Shown here piece by piece: positions 13,704-23,682 of a stretch of DNA of 64,000 nt. How positions within the stretch are numbered: the first letter of the stretch is position 1; every line of letters starts with the position of its first letter. The position numbers were made by a program, and so were the translations under genes. The DNA is taken from assembly GCF_016722785.1 (NCBI RefSeq), contig NZ_JAEQNE010000001.1, forward strand, positions 1,116,001-1,180,000. Direction: 5' to 3'. The notes beneath the pieces were generated by a model. That model saw nothing but the letters and a program-made list of their open reading frames with translations. It was not told where the DNA came from and did not search any database. The DNA comes from Ramlibacter monticola (GTDB lineage: Bacteria > Pseudomonadota > Gammaproteobacteria > Burkholderiales > Burkholderiaceae_C).

Positions 13704-16322
13704 TTGCAAGCGTCGAGCAAGGAAAATCAAGCAGTTACGGACGAGCAGCCGAAGCCCGTAACGCCCATGATGGCGCAGTACCTCGCCATCAAGGCGGGGT
13801 ATCCCGACACGCTCGTCTTCTACCGCATGGGAGACTTCTACGAGCTGTTCTTCGACGACGCCGAGAAGGCCGCGCGGCTCCTGGACATCACCCTCACGCG
13901 GCGCGGCATGTCGGCCGGCGAGCCGGTCGTGATGGCGGGCGTGCCCTTCCACTCCGTGGAGAGCTACCTCGCGCGCCTGATCCGCTGCGGCGAATCCGTG
14001 GCCATCTGCGAGCAGGTCGGCGAGGTCGGCGCCAGCAAGGGCCCGGTGGAACGCAAGGTGATCCGGGTGGTCACCCCCGGCACCCTCACCGACACCGAGC
14101 TCCTGAACGAGAAGTCCGAGGCCGTCCTGCTGGCCGTGCACCAGGGCCCGCGCCACAAGGTGGGGCTCGCCTGGCTCAGCGTCACGCAGGGCGCGCTGCA
14201 GCTGGCCGAATGCGACGGCGATGCCCTGGGCGACTGGATCGTCCGCGTGGCCCCGAGCGAACTGCTGCACGCCGCCGACATCACGCCCGTCTTCCGCGAC
14301 CGGCTGCAGCTGCTGCGCGGCCCGGTGCCGCTGACGCAGCGGCCCGACTTCCAGTTCGACCCCGGCCTCGGGCAGCGCAAGCTGCTGGAGCAGCTGCAGG
14401 CCGCGAGCCTGGCCGCCTGGGGCGCCGACGAGCTGCCGCACGCGCATGCCGCAGCCGCCGCCCTGCTGGCCTACGCCGAACACACGCAGGGCCGCTCGCT
14501 CTCGCACGTGCGCCAGCTGCAGGTTGTGCGCGACGGCGAGCGCATCGAGCTGCCGCCGGCCACGCGCCGCAACCTGGAGCTGGTGCAGACCCTGCGCGGC
14601 GAGGACAGCCCCACCCTCTTCTCGCTGCTGGACACCTGCATGACCGGCATGGGCAGCCGCATGCTCCGGTCCTGGCTGCTGGAGCCGCCGCGCGACCGCG
14701 CCGTCGCCACCCAGCGCCTCGACGCGATCGCCGGCCTGCGGGAGGGCCTGTGGCAGAAGCTGCGCGCCGAGCTGAAGGGCGTGAGCGACGTCGAGCGGAT
14801 CACGGCCCGCATCGCCCTGCGCCAGGTGCGCCCGCGCGAGCTGGTCGGCCTGCGCTGGGCGCTGGACAAGGCGCTGCAGCTCTCGGCCCACGTGCAGGGC
14901 CTGCCGGGGCTGCTGTCCGACACCGCGCACGACCTGCTGCCGCCGCCCGGCTGCGTGGAGCGGCTGGCGGCCACCCTGCGCGAGGATCCCTCCGCCCTGG
15001 TGCGCGACGGCGGCGTGATCGCCACCGGCCACGACGCCGAACTGGACGAACTGCGCGCCATCCAGGACAACTGCGACGGCTTCCTGCTGGAGCTGGAAAC
15101 GCGCGAGCGCGCCCGCAGCGGCATCGCCAACCTGCGCGTGCAGTACAACAAGGTGCACGGCTTCTACATCGAGGTCACGCAGGGCCAGCTGGACAAGGTG
15201 CCCGACGACTACAAGCGGCGCCAGACCCTCAAGAACGCCGAACGCTTCATCACCCCGGAACTCAAGGCCTTCGAGGACAAGGCGCTGTCGGCGCAGGAGC
15301 GCGCGCTGGCGCGCGAGAAGTGGCTCTACGACCAGCTGCAGGACGCGCTGCAGGAGCACGTGCCCGCCCTCGGCCGGCTGGCGCGCGCGCTCGCCAGCCT
15401 GGACGCCCTGTGCGCCCTGGCCGAACGCTCGCTCACCCTGAACTGGTGCCGCCCGCAGTTCATGAAGGAACCGGGAATCGAGATCGCGCAGGGCCGCCAC
15501 CCGGTGGTCGAGGCGCGGCTGGCCGAAACCAGTTCCGGCGCCTTCATCCCGAACGACACCCGCCTGGGCCCGAAGCAGCGCATGCAGGTCATCACCGGCC
15601 CCAACATGGGCGGCAAGTCGACCTACATGCGGCAGGTGGCGCTGGTCTGCCTGCTGGCCGCCATGGGCTCCTACGTGCCGGCGCAGGCCTGCCGGCTCGG
15701 GCCCATGGATGCGATCCACACCCGCATCGGCGCGGCCGACGACCTCGCCAACGCGCAGTCCACCTTCATGCTGGAGATGACCGAGGCGGCGCAGATCCTG
15801 CACGGCGCCACGGCGCAGAGCCTGGTGCTGATGGACGAGATCGGCCGCGGAACCTCCACCTTCGACGGCCTGGCGCTCGCCTCCGGCATCGCCGCCCACC
15901 TGCACGACCGGACCCAGGCCTTCACGCTCTTCGCCACCCACTATTTCGAGCTGACCGAATTCCCGGCCAGGCACCATTGCGCGCTCAACGTGCACGTGGG
16001 CGCCACCGAATCGGGCGCCGACATCGTGTTCCTGCACGAGATCCAGCCCGGGCCCGCCAGCCGCAGCTACGGCATCCAGGTGGCGCGGCTGGCGGGCATG
16101 CCCAGTGGCGTGGTCAACCACGCCCGCCATGCCCTGGCCGCGCTGGAGCAGCACCAGGAGCAAAGCCGCGAGCAGGTAGACTTGTTCGCGCCGCCGCCCG
16201 TGGCGGATGCGCCCGCGCCCAGCAAGGTGGAGGCCGCCCTCGCCGCGCTGGACCCCGACGCGCTCACGCCCCGGGATGCCCTCGACGCGCTCTATACCCT
16301 GAAGAAACTGATCCAGCCATGA
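13704..16322 (+). CDS. mutS: DNA mismatch repair protein MutS
   Basis: An 872-aa mismatch-recognition ATPase. The N-terminal mismatch-binding domain contains RMGDFYELF with the Phe-x-Glu wedge (about residues 42-50). Connector and lever domains follow. The ATPase has Walker [11 protein letters not shown] (about 632-641) and a Walker B/signature region [16 protein letters not shown] (about 705-720). The C-terminus ends with a HTH/tetramerisation-like tail ([12 protein letters not shown]). The only in-frame start before the conserved TPMMAQYL is a TTG at 13704 with GAGGA nine bases upstream. The prophage attachment region lies directly 5', so native upstream sequence may have been replaced. Confidence 0.97.
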   Translation: MQASSKENQAVTDEQPKPVTPMMAQYLAIKAGYPDTLVFYRMGDFYELFFDDAEKAARLLDITLTRRGMSAGEPVVMAGVPFHSVESYLARLIRCGESVAICEQVGEVGASKGPVERKVIRVVTPGTLTDTELLNEKSEAVLLAVHQGPRHKVGLAWLSVTQGALQLAECDGDALGDWIVRVAPSELLHAADITPVFRDRLQLLRGPVPLTQRPDFQFDPGLGQRKLLEQLQAASLAAWGADELPHAHAAAAALLAYAEHTQGRSLSHVRQLQVVRDGERIELPPATRRNLELVQTLRGEDSPTLFSLLDTCMTGMGSRMLRSWLLEPPRDRAVATQRLDAIAGLREGLWQKLRAELKGVSDVERITARIALRQVRPRELVGLRWALDKALQLSAHVQGLPGLLSDTAHDLLPPPGCVERLAATLREDPSALVRDGGVIATGHDAELDELRAIQDNCDGFLLELETRERARSGIANLRVQYNKVHGFYIEVTQGQLDKVPDDYKRRQTLKNAERFITPELKAFEDKALSAQERALAREKWLYDQLQDALQEHVPALGRLARALASLDALCALAERSLTLNWCRPQFMKEPGIEIAQGRHPVVEARLAETSSGAFIPNDTRLGPKQRMQVITGPNMGGKSTYMRQVALVCLLAAMGSYVPAQACRLGPMDAIHTRIGAADDLANAQSTFMLEMTEAAQILHGATAQSLVLMDEIGRGTSTFDGLALASGIAAHLHDRTQAFTLFATHYFELTEFPARHHCALNVHVGATESGADIVFLHEIQPGPASRSYGIQVARLAGMPSGVVNHARHALAALEQHQEQSREQVDLFAPPPVADAPAPSKVEAALAALDPDALTPRDALDALYTLKKLIQP

Positions 16323-17149
16323 CCTACTGCGTCGGCATCAAGCTCAATGCGGGCCTGGTGTTCCTGTCCGACTCGCGCACCAACGCGGGCGTGGACAACA
16401 TCAGCACCTTCCGCAAGATGATCGTCTACGAGAAACCCGGCGACCGCTTCATGGTGCTGCTGTCCGCGGGCAACCTCAGCATCGCGCAGTCGGTGCGGGA
16501 GATCCTGCAGGTCGAGCACCTGAAGGAAACGAACAGCTCCGAGGCGATCACGATCTGGAACGCCACCAGCATGTTCGACGCCTGCCGCGTGCTGGGGCAG
16601 GCCGTGCGCCACGTCTACGACCGCGATGCCGGGTCGCTGAAGAACTCCGGGGTGGAGTTCAACGTCAACCTGATCTTCGGCGGCCAGATCCGCGGCGAGG
16701 GGATGCGGCTGTTCCAGGTCTATTCGGCCGGCAACTTCATCGAGGCGACGGCGGAGACGCCCTACTTCCAGATCGGCGAGTACAAGTACGGCAAGCCGGT
16801 GCTCGATCGCGTGATCACGCCGGAAACCGACCTCGACGAGGCAGCCAAGTGCGCCCTGGTGTCGATGGACTCCACGATGAAGTCCAACCTGTCGGTGGGC
16901 CCGCCGCTGGACCTGGTGGTGTACGAGGCGAACCGCTTCGAGACCGACAAGGTGGTCTGCATCGACGTGCAGAACCCTTACTTCCGCATGCTGCACCTCG
17001 GCTGGGGGCAGAAGCTGCGCGAGGTGTTCGACAGCCTGGAAGACCCGGTCTGGGACGAAAGCCACACGGACACGCCGCTGCGCACGCACGCGGGCGGGCG
17101 CAGCAAGCCGCTGAAGAAGATCTCGACGCCGGAAGAAAAACTGATCTAG
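16319..17149 (+). CDS. anbu: Anbu-type proteasome-like peptidase
   Basis: A 276-aa homologue of the HslV/20S beta-subunit fold. The N-terminus [20 protein letters not shown] matches Anbu, in which the residue after the initiator Met (here Thr2) becomes the N-terminal nucleophile. Lys33 in FRKMIVYE is the likely catalytic partner. Anbu forms helical or open-ring assemblies of unknown substrate. It overlaps mutS by 4 bp (ATGA) and is followed with a one-base overlap by a hydrolase gene. The usual Anbu neighbours (alpha-E protein, ATP-grasp, transglutaminase-like protease) are not here. Confidence 0.85.
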   Translation: MTYCVGIKLNAGLVFLSDSRTNAGVDNISTFRKMIVYEKPGDRFMVLLSAGNLSIAQSVREILQVEHLKETNSSEAITIWNATSMFDACRVLGQAVRHVYDRDAGSLKNSGVEFNVNLIFGGQIRGEGMRLFQVYSAGNFIEATAETPYFQIGEYKYGKPVLDRVITPETDLDEAAKCALVSMDSTMKSNLSVGPPLDLVVYEANRFETDKVVCIDVQNPYFRMLHLGWGQKLREVFDSLEDPVWDESHTDTPLRTHAGGRSKPLKKISTPEEKLI

Positions 17150-17955
17150 TGCTCATCGTCTTCTCCCACGCCAACAGCTTCCCCGCCGGCACCTACAGCC
17201 TCCTTTTCCGCGAACTGCGCTCGCGCGGCTTCGCCGTGAAGGCCGTGGAGAAGTTCGGCCACGAGGCGGACTACCCCGTCACCAACAACTGGCCGCACCT
17301 CGTGCAGCAGCTGCACGATTTCGCGGAGCGCGAGACCGGCAGGGCCGGCGAACCCGCGTTCTTCGTCGGCCACTCCCTGGGCGGCTTCCTGAGCATCCTG
17401 TGCGCGGCGCGCCATCCGCAGCTCGCCCGCGGCGTGCTGCTGCTCGACTCGCCCCTGGTGGGCGGCTGGAAGTCGCATGCCCTGCGGGCCGTCAAGCGCA
17501 CGCCCCTGGTGGGCTCGCTCACTCCCGGCGCCGTGAGCCGCAAGCGGCGCAACCGCTGGCCCTCCCGCGAGGAGGCGCTGGAGCACTTTTGCCACAAGAA
17601 GGCCTTCGCCCGCTGGGAACCGCAGGTGCTGGCCGACTACATCGCCCACGGCACGCAGGACAAGGGCGGCGAGCGCGTGCTGGCCTTCGACCGCGACGTC
17701 GAGACCGCGATCTACAACACGCTGCCGGACAACCTGGAGCGCATCCTGCGCCAGCACCCGCTGCGCTGCCCGGCCGGCTTCATCGGCGGCCTGCAGTCCG
17801 AGGAGATCGGCCAGGTCGGCCTGGCGATGACCCAGCGCATCACGCAGGGCCGCATGGCGATGCTGGACGGCTCCCACCTGTTCCCGATGGAGAAGCCGCT
17901 CGCCACCGCGGCCGCGATCGAAGCCGCGCTGCGTGCCTTTCCGCCGCTGCCCTAA
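17149..17955 (+). CDS. alpha/beta hydrolase
   Basis: GTG start overlapping the anbu TAG by one base; 268 aa. The fold begins with MLIVFSHANSFPAGTY, typical of a small alpha/beta-hydrolase family. The nucleophile elbow is GHSLGG (Ser about residue 69), Asp candidates follow in LLLDSPL, and the catalytic His is in DGSHLFP near the C-terminus. Cytoplasmic; substrate unknown. Third gene of the mutS-anbu transcription unit. Confidence 0.8.
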   Translation: MLIVFSHANSFPAGTYSLLFRELRSRGFAVKAVEKFGHEADYPVTNNWPHLVQQLHDFAERETGRAGEPAFFVGHSLGGFLSILCAARHPQLARGVLLLDSPLVGGWKSHALRAVKRTPLVGSLTPGAVSRKRRNRWPSREEALEHFCHKKAFARWEPQVLADYIAHGTQDKGGERVLAFDRDVETAIYNTLPDNLERILRQHPLRCPAGFIGGLQSEEIGQVGLAMTQRITQGRMAMLDGSHLFPMEKPLATAAAIEAALRAFPPLP

Positions 17956-18059
17956 GCGGATTCCTTCCGTTTGGCGACGGCCCGGATGTGCCAGCGTCCT
18001 ACACCGGCGTCGTTCCGATTCCCACGGGACCGTTCGTCCGCTAGCCGAACACTGAGGGC

Positions 18060-18836
18060 ATGCCTTCGTCCCTCGGCTTCCGCGCCCCGCCCCTGGCCCT
18101 GCTGGCCACCGAACCCCTCCGGGCGGTGCTCGAGTTCTGCGCCGTCCGGTGGAACCAACCTGCCGTCGTGGCCGGCGACGGGCACCCGGTCGTCGTCTAT
18201 CCCGGCCTCGGCGCCGGCTCCATGACCACCGCGCCGCTGCGCGCCCACCTGAAGACCTGCGGCTACGACGTCTACGACTGGGAACTCGGCGTGAACACGG
18301 GGCCCGAGGGTCGCTTCGACGACTGGCTGGCCGCGCTGGCGGCACGCGTGCGCGAGATCCACGCCCGCCACGAGCGCAAGGTCAGCCTGGTCGGCTGGAG
18401 CCTGGGCGGCGTCTATGCGCGCGAGATCGCCAAGCACTGCCCCGAGTGCGTGCGCCAGGTCGTGACGCTCGCCACGCCGCACAAGGCGATCGGCGACGGC
18501 AACCACGCGGGCACCCTCTACCGCCTCATGGGCGGCAGCCTGGCGCAGCTCACGCCCGCCCTGCTGCAGCGGCTGGGCCAGCGTCCGCCGGTCCCGGTCA
18601 CCTCGATCTACAGCGAAAGCGATGGCGTCGTGTGCTGGCAGGGCTGCCTGGAGCGGCCCGGACCGGATGCCGAGAACGTCGCAGTGCACGCCAGCCACCT
18701 CGGCATGCCGACCCACCCGGATGTCCTGGGCATCGTGGCCGACCGGCTGGCGCAGCCGGAAGGCCGCTGGCGGCCCTATGCGCGGCGGCGCGGGCTCAGG
18801 TCCCGGCCCACTGGATCCAGCCGGTCCAGGAAGTGA
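18060..18836 (+). CDS. alpha/beta hydrolase, lipase-like
   Basis: A 258-aa protein with [18 protein letters not shown] (oxyanion-hole region), GWSLGG nucleophile elbow (Ser about 117), [10 protein letters not shown] and a C-terminal HASHLGM supplying the His. No signal peptide. It converges with uppP and the two 3' ends overlap by about 40 bp; the Arg-rich tail could be read-through of that overlap. Substrate unknown. Confidence 0.75.
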   Translation: MPSSLGFRAPPLALLATEPLRAVLEFCAVRWNQPAVVAGDGHPVVVYPGLGAGSMTTAPLRAHLKTCGYDVYDWELGVNTGPEGRFDDWLAALAARVREIHARHERKVSLVGWSLGGVYAREIAKHCPECVRQVVTLATPHKAIGDGNHAGTLYRLMGGSLAQLTPALLQRLGQRPPVPVTSIYSESDGVVCWQGCLERPGPDAENVAVHASHLGMPTHPDVLGIVADRLAQPEGRWRPYARRRGLRSRPTGSSRSRK

Positions 18837-19623
18837 GCAGCACGATCGCGCCGAAGGCGAGCCGGTACCACGCGAAGGGCGTGAAGCTGTGGCTGGAGAT
18901 GTAGCGCAGCAGCCAGCGGACGCACAGCCAGGCGCTCACGAACGAGAACAGCAGGCCCACCAGGAACATGGGCACATCGTCGGCACTGAGCGCTGCGCGC
19001 TCCTTGTAGAGGCTGTACACGCCGGCGCCGATCAGCGTCGGGATCGCGAGGTAGAAGGAGAAGTCGGTCGCGGCCTTGCGCGACAGCCCCAGCAACATGC
19101 CGCCGATGATGGTCGCGCCGCTGCGGCTGGTGCCCGGGATCAGCGCCAGGCACTGCACCAGGCCGAGCTTGAGCGCATCGGTCCAGCGCATGTCCTCCAC
19201 CTCCTGCACCCGCACCTTGGGATGACGGCGGCCCTCGGCCCAGAGGATCACGAAACCGCCCAGGATGAAGGTGGTGGCCACGACGCCCGGCGTGAACAGG
19301 TGCGACTTGATCGCCTTGCCGAGCGCCAGGCCCAGCACCACCGCCGGGATGAAGGCCACCAGCACGTTGAGCGCGAAGCGCTGCGCGCTGCGTTCGCTGG
19401 GCAGCTGGACCACGGTCTCGCGGATCTTCTGCCAGTACACGAGGATCACGGCCAGGATGGCGCCGGTCTGGATGGCGATCTCGAACACCTTGTCGCGCTC
19501 CCCGCTGAGCCCCAGCAGGTGCCCCGCCAGGATCAGGTGGCCGGTGCTGGAAATCGGCAGGAATTCCGTGAGTCCCTCCACGATGCCCATGATCGCGGCC
19601 TTGACCAGCAACACTCCATCCAC
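18796..19623 (-). CDS. uppP: undecaprenyl-diphosphatase UppP (BacA)
   Basis: A 275-aa inner-membrane enzyme that dephosphorylates undecaprenyl diphosphate to recycle the lipid carrier for peptidoglycan and other polymers. The two catalytic signatures are present: [14 protein letters not shown] (16-29) and [10 protein letters not shown] (about 165-175, with the essential Arg), with about seven to eight transmembrane helices. The GTG at 19623 with GGAG eight bases upstream gives the normal length; longer in-frame extensions to 19749 are non-homologous. Confidence 0.95.
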   Translation of the reverse strand: MDGVLLVKAAIMGIVEGLTEFLPISSTGHLILAGHLLGLSGERDKVFEIAIQTGAILAVILVYWQKIRETVVQLPSERSAQRFALNVLVAFIPAVVLGLALGKAIKSHLFTPGVVATTFILGGFVILWAEGRRHPKVRVQEVEDMRWTDALKLGLVQCLALIPGTSRSGATIIGGMLLGLSRKAATDFSFYLAIPTLIGAGVYSLYKERAALSADDVPMFLVGLLFSFVSAWLCVRWLLRYISSHSFTPFAWYRLAFGAIVLLTSWTGWIQWAGT

Positions 19624-19756
19624 GCGAAATCTCCGGCAAAAGGCGGGATTATGCGGCCGCGCGCCGTGCCGTCCGACAGGCGATGTCGGAAAGCGCGTGG
19701 CACCGTTGCGCGGCGTGCCTACAGGTTTGCCGAGGGCCTGCTGCCACATTGGGCCT

Positions 19757-19906
19757 ATGAAAATCCTGCACCTGCTCCACGTGGTGGTTGCCCAGGCCTT
19801 CTACCGCTGGGCCATGAGAGAGATCAGCCCGATGCATCCCGACGTGCCCAAGATCATGGTGCGGCAGCACCAGTTGGCGGAGAAACACCGCCGCGTCTGG
19901 GGCTGA
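19757..19906 (+). CDS. small protein (49 aa), unknown
   Basis: ATG at 19757, divergent from uppP. Product [20 protein letters not shown]... is an amphipathic helix followed by a basic tail ([12 protein letters not shown]). No strong ribosome site. Codon use is consistent with coding, and small proteins of this type are common in Comamonadaceae, but I do not recognise a family. Confidence 0.45.
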   Translation: MKILHLLHVVVAQAFYRWAMREISPMHPDVPKIMVRQHQLAEKHRRVWG

Positions 19907-19939
19907 CAGGAGCGCGGGAACGAAGGGAGCCTGGCTGCG

Positions 19940-21172
19940 TCATTCGTAGCGCAGCGCCTGGATCGGCAGCAGCCGCGCGGCGCGGCGGGCCGGATAGAAA
20001 CCGAAGAACACGCCGACGAAGCCGGAGAAACCGGCCGCCAGCAGGATGGAACCGCCGGTCATGCTGACCTGCCAGCCGGCGAAGTGGCCCACCGCCCAGG
20101 TCGCGATCGCGCCGACCAGGACGCCGATGGCCCCGCCGGCCATGGCCAGCGTGACGGCCTCGATCAGGAACTGCGCCAGGATGTCCTGGCCGCGGGCGCC
20201 CACGGCCATGCGCAGGCCGATTTCGCGCGTGCGCTCGGTCACGCTCACCAGCATGATGTTCATGATGCCGATGCCGCCGATCACGAGGCTGATGCCGGCG
20301 ACGGCGGCCAGCAGCAGCGTCATCACGCGGCTGGAGGCTTCCTGGGCCTGCAGGATCTCCGTGAGGTTGCGGATCGCGAACGGATCCTCCGCGCCGGGCT
20401 GCACCTTGAAGCGCTGGCGCAGCAGCTCGCGGATGTTCTCCTCCACCCGCTTCATGTCCTCGCCTTCGCGCACCTTCACGCTGATGGAGCCGACGCGCTT
20501 GAGCCTGCCGGGGTTGCCGCCCTGGATGCGGTTGCGATAGGTGCCGAGCGGGACGATGACGACGTCGTCCTGGTCCTGCCCCAGCGAATTCTGGCCCTTG
20601 CGTTCCAGCAGGCCCACGATCGTCATCGGCACCTTCTTCACGCGGATCACCTGGTCGAGCGGATCGGCATCGCCGAACAGCTGCTGGGCGACGGTCTGGC
20701 CGATGAGCGCCACCTTGGCCGAGCCGGCGATCTCCGCCGCCTCGAAGGGCCGGCCGGCGGCCAGCGGCCAGTCGCGCGCCTCCAGGTACTCGTTGGTGGT
20801 GCCGTAGATCGAGGTGCTCCAGTTGGTGTTGCCCACGACCACCTGCGCGCCGGTGCGCAGGTTGGGCGCGGTGACCTGCACCTCCGGGATTTCGCGCGCG
20901 ATGGCGGCAGCGTCCTCCTCGGTCAGCCCCTGGCCGGTCTGCGCGCCGAGGCGCACGCCGCCGGCGGTGATGCCGCCCGGCAGCACCATCATCAGGTTGG
21001 AGCCCAGGCCCTTCATCTGCTCCTGCACGCGATCGGTCGCGCCCCGGCCCACCGCGATCATCGTGATCACGGCGCCGACGCCGATGATGATCCCGAGCAT
21101 GGTGAGCACGCTGCGCAGCTTGTTGGCGGCGAGCGCGCGCAGGGCGGAGCGCAAGGCGGCGAGCAGGGTCAT
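19940..21172 (-). CDS. MacB-type ABC transporter permease
   Basis: A 410-aa permease of the type VII (MacB/FtsX) class. One N-terminal helix ([21 protein letters not shown]) is followed by a large periplasmic MacB_PCD domain (about 50-270) and three C-terminal helices from about residue 285 (FtsX domain, [17 protein letters not shown]). Unlike E. coli MacB, the ATPase is a separate gene, overlapping upstream by 4 bp. With the adaptor it should form a tripartite efflux or lipoprotein/peptide export machine coupled to a TolC-like channel elsewhere. Confidence 0.9.
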   Translation of the reverse strand: MTLLAALRSALRALAANKLRSVLTMLGIIIGVGAVITMIAVGRGATDRVQEQMKGLGSNLMMVLPGGITAGGVRLGAQTGQGLTEEDAAAIAREIPEVQVTAPNLRTGAQVVVGNTNWSTSIYGTTNEYLEARDWPLAAGRPFEAAEIAGSAKVALIGQTVAQQLFGDADPLDQVIRVKKVPMTIVGLLERKGQNSLGQDQDDVVIVPLGTYRNRIQGGNPGRLKRVGSISVKVREGEDMKRVEENIRELLRQRFKVQPGAEDPFAIRNLTEILQAQEASSRVMTLLLAAVAGISLVIGGIGIMNIMLVSVTERTREIGLRMAVGARGQDILAQFLIEAVTLAMAGGAIGVLVGAIATWAVGHFAGWQVSMTGGSILLAAGFSGFVGVFFGFYPARRAARLLPIQALRYE

Positions 21173-21891
21173 GCCGGCTGCAGCTGGGAAAGATCGGAAT
21201 CCGAACCGGACCTGCCGGTCCTGTCTTCCAGGACCTGCCCGTCGCGGAACACGATGCGGCGCCGCGCCCAGCCGGCGATGTCGCTCTCGTGCGTGACGAG
21301 CACGACGGTCATGCCCTGCGCGTTGAGCGCGGCCAGCAGGCGCATGATCTCCTCGCTGGTCTGCGAGTCGAGCGCGCCGGTGGGTTCGTCGGCGAGGATC
21401 AGCTGCGGCCGGTTGACGAGGGCGCGGGCGATCGCCACGCGCTGCTGCTGGCCGCCGGAGAGTTCGGCCGGCGTGTGGCCGGCCCGCTCGCCCAGGCCCA
21501 CGCGCTCCAGTGCCTCCCGCGCGCGCACACGGCGTTCGGCGGCGCGCACGCCGGCGTACACCATGGGCAGCTCCACGTTCTCCAGCGCGCTGGTGCGCGG
21601 CAGCAGGTTGAACTGCTGGAACACGAAGCCGATGCGGCGGTTGCGGATCGACGCGAGCTGGCTGGGCGCCATCGCGTCCACCGGCTCGCCCGCGAGCAGG
21701 TAGTGGCCGCTGGTGGGCAGGTCGAGGCAGCCGAGGATGTTCATCAGCGTCGACTTGCCCGAGCCCGACGCGCCCATGATCGCGACGAACTCGCCCGCCG
21801 CGATGTCCAGCGACACGCCCCGCAGCGCGTGCACGGTCTGGTCGCCCATGGCGTAGACCTTGGTGAGGTCGCGCGCTTCGATCAGGGCCAT
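21169..21891 (-). CDS. MacB-type ABC transporter ATP-binding protein
   Basis: A 240-aa ATPase: Walker [10 protein letters not shown] (about 40-48), Q-loop [13 protein letters not shown] signature LSGGQQQR, Walker [13 protein letters not shown] and H-loop VTHE, in correct order, as in LolD/MacB-class ATPases. The ATG overlaps the TGA of the adaptor gene (TGATGG) and its end overlaps the permease start, so adaptor-ATPase-permease is one coupled operon. The C-terminal 20 residues are Ser/Asp-rich and probably disordered. Confidence 0.93.
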   Translation of the reverse strand: MALIEARDLTKVYAMGDQTVHALRGVSLDIAAGEFVAIMGASGSGKSTLMNILGCLDLPTSGHYLLAGEPVDAMAPSQLASIRNRRIGFVFQQFNLLPRTSALENVELPMVYAGVRAAERRVRAREALERVGLGERAGHTPAELSGGQQQRVAIARALVNRPQLILADEPTGALDSQTSEEIMRLLAALNAQGMTVVLVTHESDIAGWARRRIVFRDGQVLEDRTGRSGSDSDLSQLQPA

Positions 21892-23522
21892 CAGAACATC
21901 CTGGGGCTCGTGGGCGCCTTGGGCTTGTCGCCGGCGGTGACGCCGATGATCACGGCGGCGCCTTCCTTCACTTCGGCCGCGTCGGGCGGCAGCAGTTCGG
22001 TGCTGCTGCCGTCGGTGATCCCGAGCCGCACGTTGAAGGCCTTCGGCTTGCCCGACGCATCGAGCAGGTAGATGCGCCCGCGCGTGCTGGCGCGGCCGGC
22101 GGCCTCGGCGACCAGCGCCTGGTACCTCGGCTTCTGCTGCGGCGTGAGCACCTCGCCGATGCGCGCGCGGATGTCCGCCAGCAGCTTTTCCCGCGCCTTG
22201 CCGCGCTCCTCCTCCGCCAGCTCGCGCAGCTGCGCGAACTTCGGCCGCAGCTCGGCGTAGATCGCATCGACCCGGGCGACCTGCTCCGGCGCGAGCTGCA
22301 GTTCGGCGACGAGCCGGTTGCGGAATTCCGTGCCGGCGCCGGGCCCACCGGCGCCGGGCCCGCCGGCCGCGGGTGGCGCTGGCTGCGCGTACGCCGCCGG
22401 CATCGCATTGCCGCCTTCGCTCGTGCCCACCGGGGCCGACGCAGGCCTGGCCGGCGCCGCGCCCGCCGGCTCCACGCCCGCGATGCGCACCCGCAGGGCC
22501 GCATTGGGGATCTTCAGCGCGTTGTCGCGCGTGTCGGTCACGACCCGCACGTTGGCCGTCATGCCGGGCAGCAGGCGGCCGCCGGCATTGGAGAAGCCGA
22601 TCACGGCCACGTAGGTCACCACGTTGGCCACGTTCTGCGCCGCCTTGCGCACCTGCCGGATCTCGCCCTCGAAGGTCTGGCCGGCGAAGGCATCGACGGT
22701 GAAGGTGGCGCGCTGGCCCAGGCGGATGCGGCCCACGTCGCTTTCGTCGACGCTGGCCTCGACCTGCATGTCCTGCAGGTTCTGCGCGATCACGAACAGC
22801 TCCGGCGCCTGCAGGCTCGCCGCCACGGTCTGGCCCCGTTCCACCGTCCGCTTGATCACGATGCCGTCGACGGGCGAGGTGATCCTGGTGCGCTGCAGGT
22901 CCACCCGGGCCTGCGCCAGCGCGGCCTGGCGCTGCGCCACGTTGGCCCGCGCGCTCTGCACCTGCGCCTGGGCCACGCCCTGCTGCGCCTCGGCGGACGC
23001 CACGCCCTCGCGCGTGGTGTTGACGAGCGCCAGCGCCTTCTCGGCCTCGCTCTGCGCGATGAAGGCCTTTTCCACCAGCGACTTCTTGCGCTCGTGGTCG
23101 CGCTGTGCCTCGGCAAAATCCACGCGGGCCCGCGACGCGGCGGCGCGCATGGCGGCCGCATTGGCCTGCGCCGTCAGCACGGCGGCCTGCGCGGCGTCGA
23201 CATCGGCCTGCGCCTGCCGCACGCGGTACTCGAAGGTCTCCGGGTCGATGGTGGCGATCAGCTGTCCTGCCTTCACTTCCGAGTTGAAGTCGACCAGCAG
23301 TTCCTTGACCTGGCCGGAGACCTGCGTGCCCACGGACACCTGCGTCACCGGGTTGACCGTGCCGGAGGCCGACACGCTCGCCTGGATCGGTCCGCGCTCG
23401 ATCTTCGCCGTGCGGTAGCCGGGCTCCGGCGCGCGCCCCTGCGTCCACCACCATCCGGCCGCGGCGGCGCCGGCCAGCACGAGGGCCGCGGCAGCACCCG
23501 ACTTCCACGAGAGCTTTGGCAT
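21891..23522 (-). CDS. MacA-like periplasmic adaptor with inserted LTXXQ-like domain
   Basis: A 543-aa HlyD/MacA-family protein. An N-terminal anchor (about 8-25) is followed by the lipoyl/barrel start (VSVGTQVSGQVKELLVDF), a long coiled-coil hairpin (about 90-190) and a beta-barrel (about 200-330). Unusually, residues about 335-470 form a Gly/Pro/Ala linker and a helical segment (LQLAPEQVARVDAIYAELR ... GEVLTPQQKPRYQAL). These resemble CpxP/Spy LTXXQ repeats. A membrane-proximal domain (TRGRIYLLDASGKP) closes the protein. Classic MacA is about 370-390 aa, so about 150 residues are extra. First gene of the operon. Confidence 0.85.
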   Translation of the reverse strand: MPKLSWKSGAAAALVLAGAAAAGWWWTQGRAPEPGYRTAKIERGPIQASVSASGTVNPVTQVSVGTQVSGQVKELLVDFNSEVKAGQLIATIDPETFEYRVRQAQADVDAAQAAVLTAQANAAAMRAAASRARVDFAEAQRDHERKKSLVEKAFIAQSEAEKALALVNTTREGVASAEAQQGVAQAQVQSARANVAQRQAALAQARVDLQRTRITSPVDGIVIKRTVERGQTVAASLQAPELFVIAQNLQDMQVEASVDESDVGRIRLGQRATFTVDAFAGQTFEGEIRQVRKAAQNVANVVTYVAVIGFSNAGGRLLPGMTANVRVVTDTRDNALKIPNAALRVRIAGVEPAGAAPARPASAPVGTSEGGNAMPAAYAQPAPPAAGGPGAGGPGAGTEFRNRLVAELQLAPEQVARVDAIYAELRPKFAQLRELAEEERGKAREKLLADIRARIGEVLTPQQKPRYQALVAEAAGRASTRGRIYLLDASGKPKAFNVRLGITDGSSTELLPPDAAEVKEGAAVIIGVTAGDKPKAPTSPRMF

Positions 23523-23682
23523 GCATCCATTGTAGGAAGAGCCCATCCGTTCGTCAGCGCGGCCGCGGCCTTTCGCGCCGCCGCAGGCGCGTTTCGCTCC
23601 CCGCTTCCGGCGCTTCGTCGCAGGCCCGTGGCCCGGGACGAGCCCGCCGCGCACAGTCGGCTCCGCACCCCCAGGAGAACCC

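Noticed and set aside
13518-16163. 881-codon open frame on the minus strand opposite mutS
   Set aside because: It is the antisense shadow of a fully conserved mutS; GC-rich third positions keep the opposite frame open. The translation is Gln/Arg/Val-rich low-complexity sequence with no domain.
14210-16318. Long plus-strand frame inside mutS that runs into the anbu gene
   Set aside because: Only the part from 16319 (MTYCVG) is homologous to Anbu; the upstream part is an out-of-frame reading of mutS.
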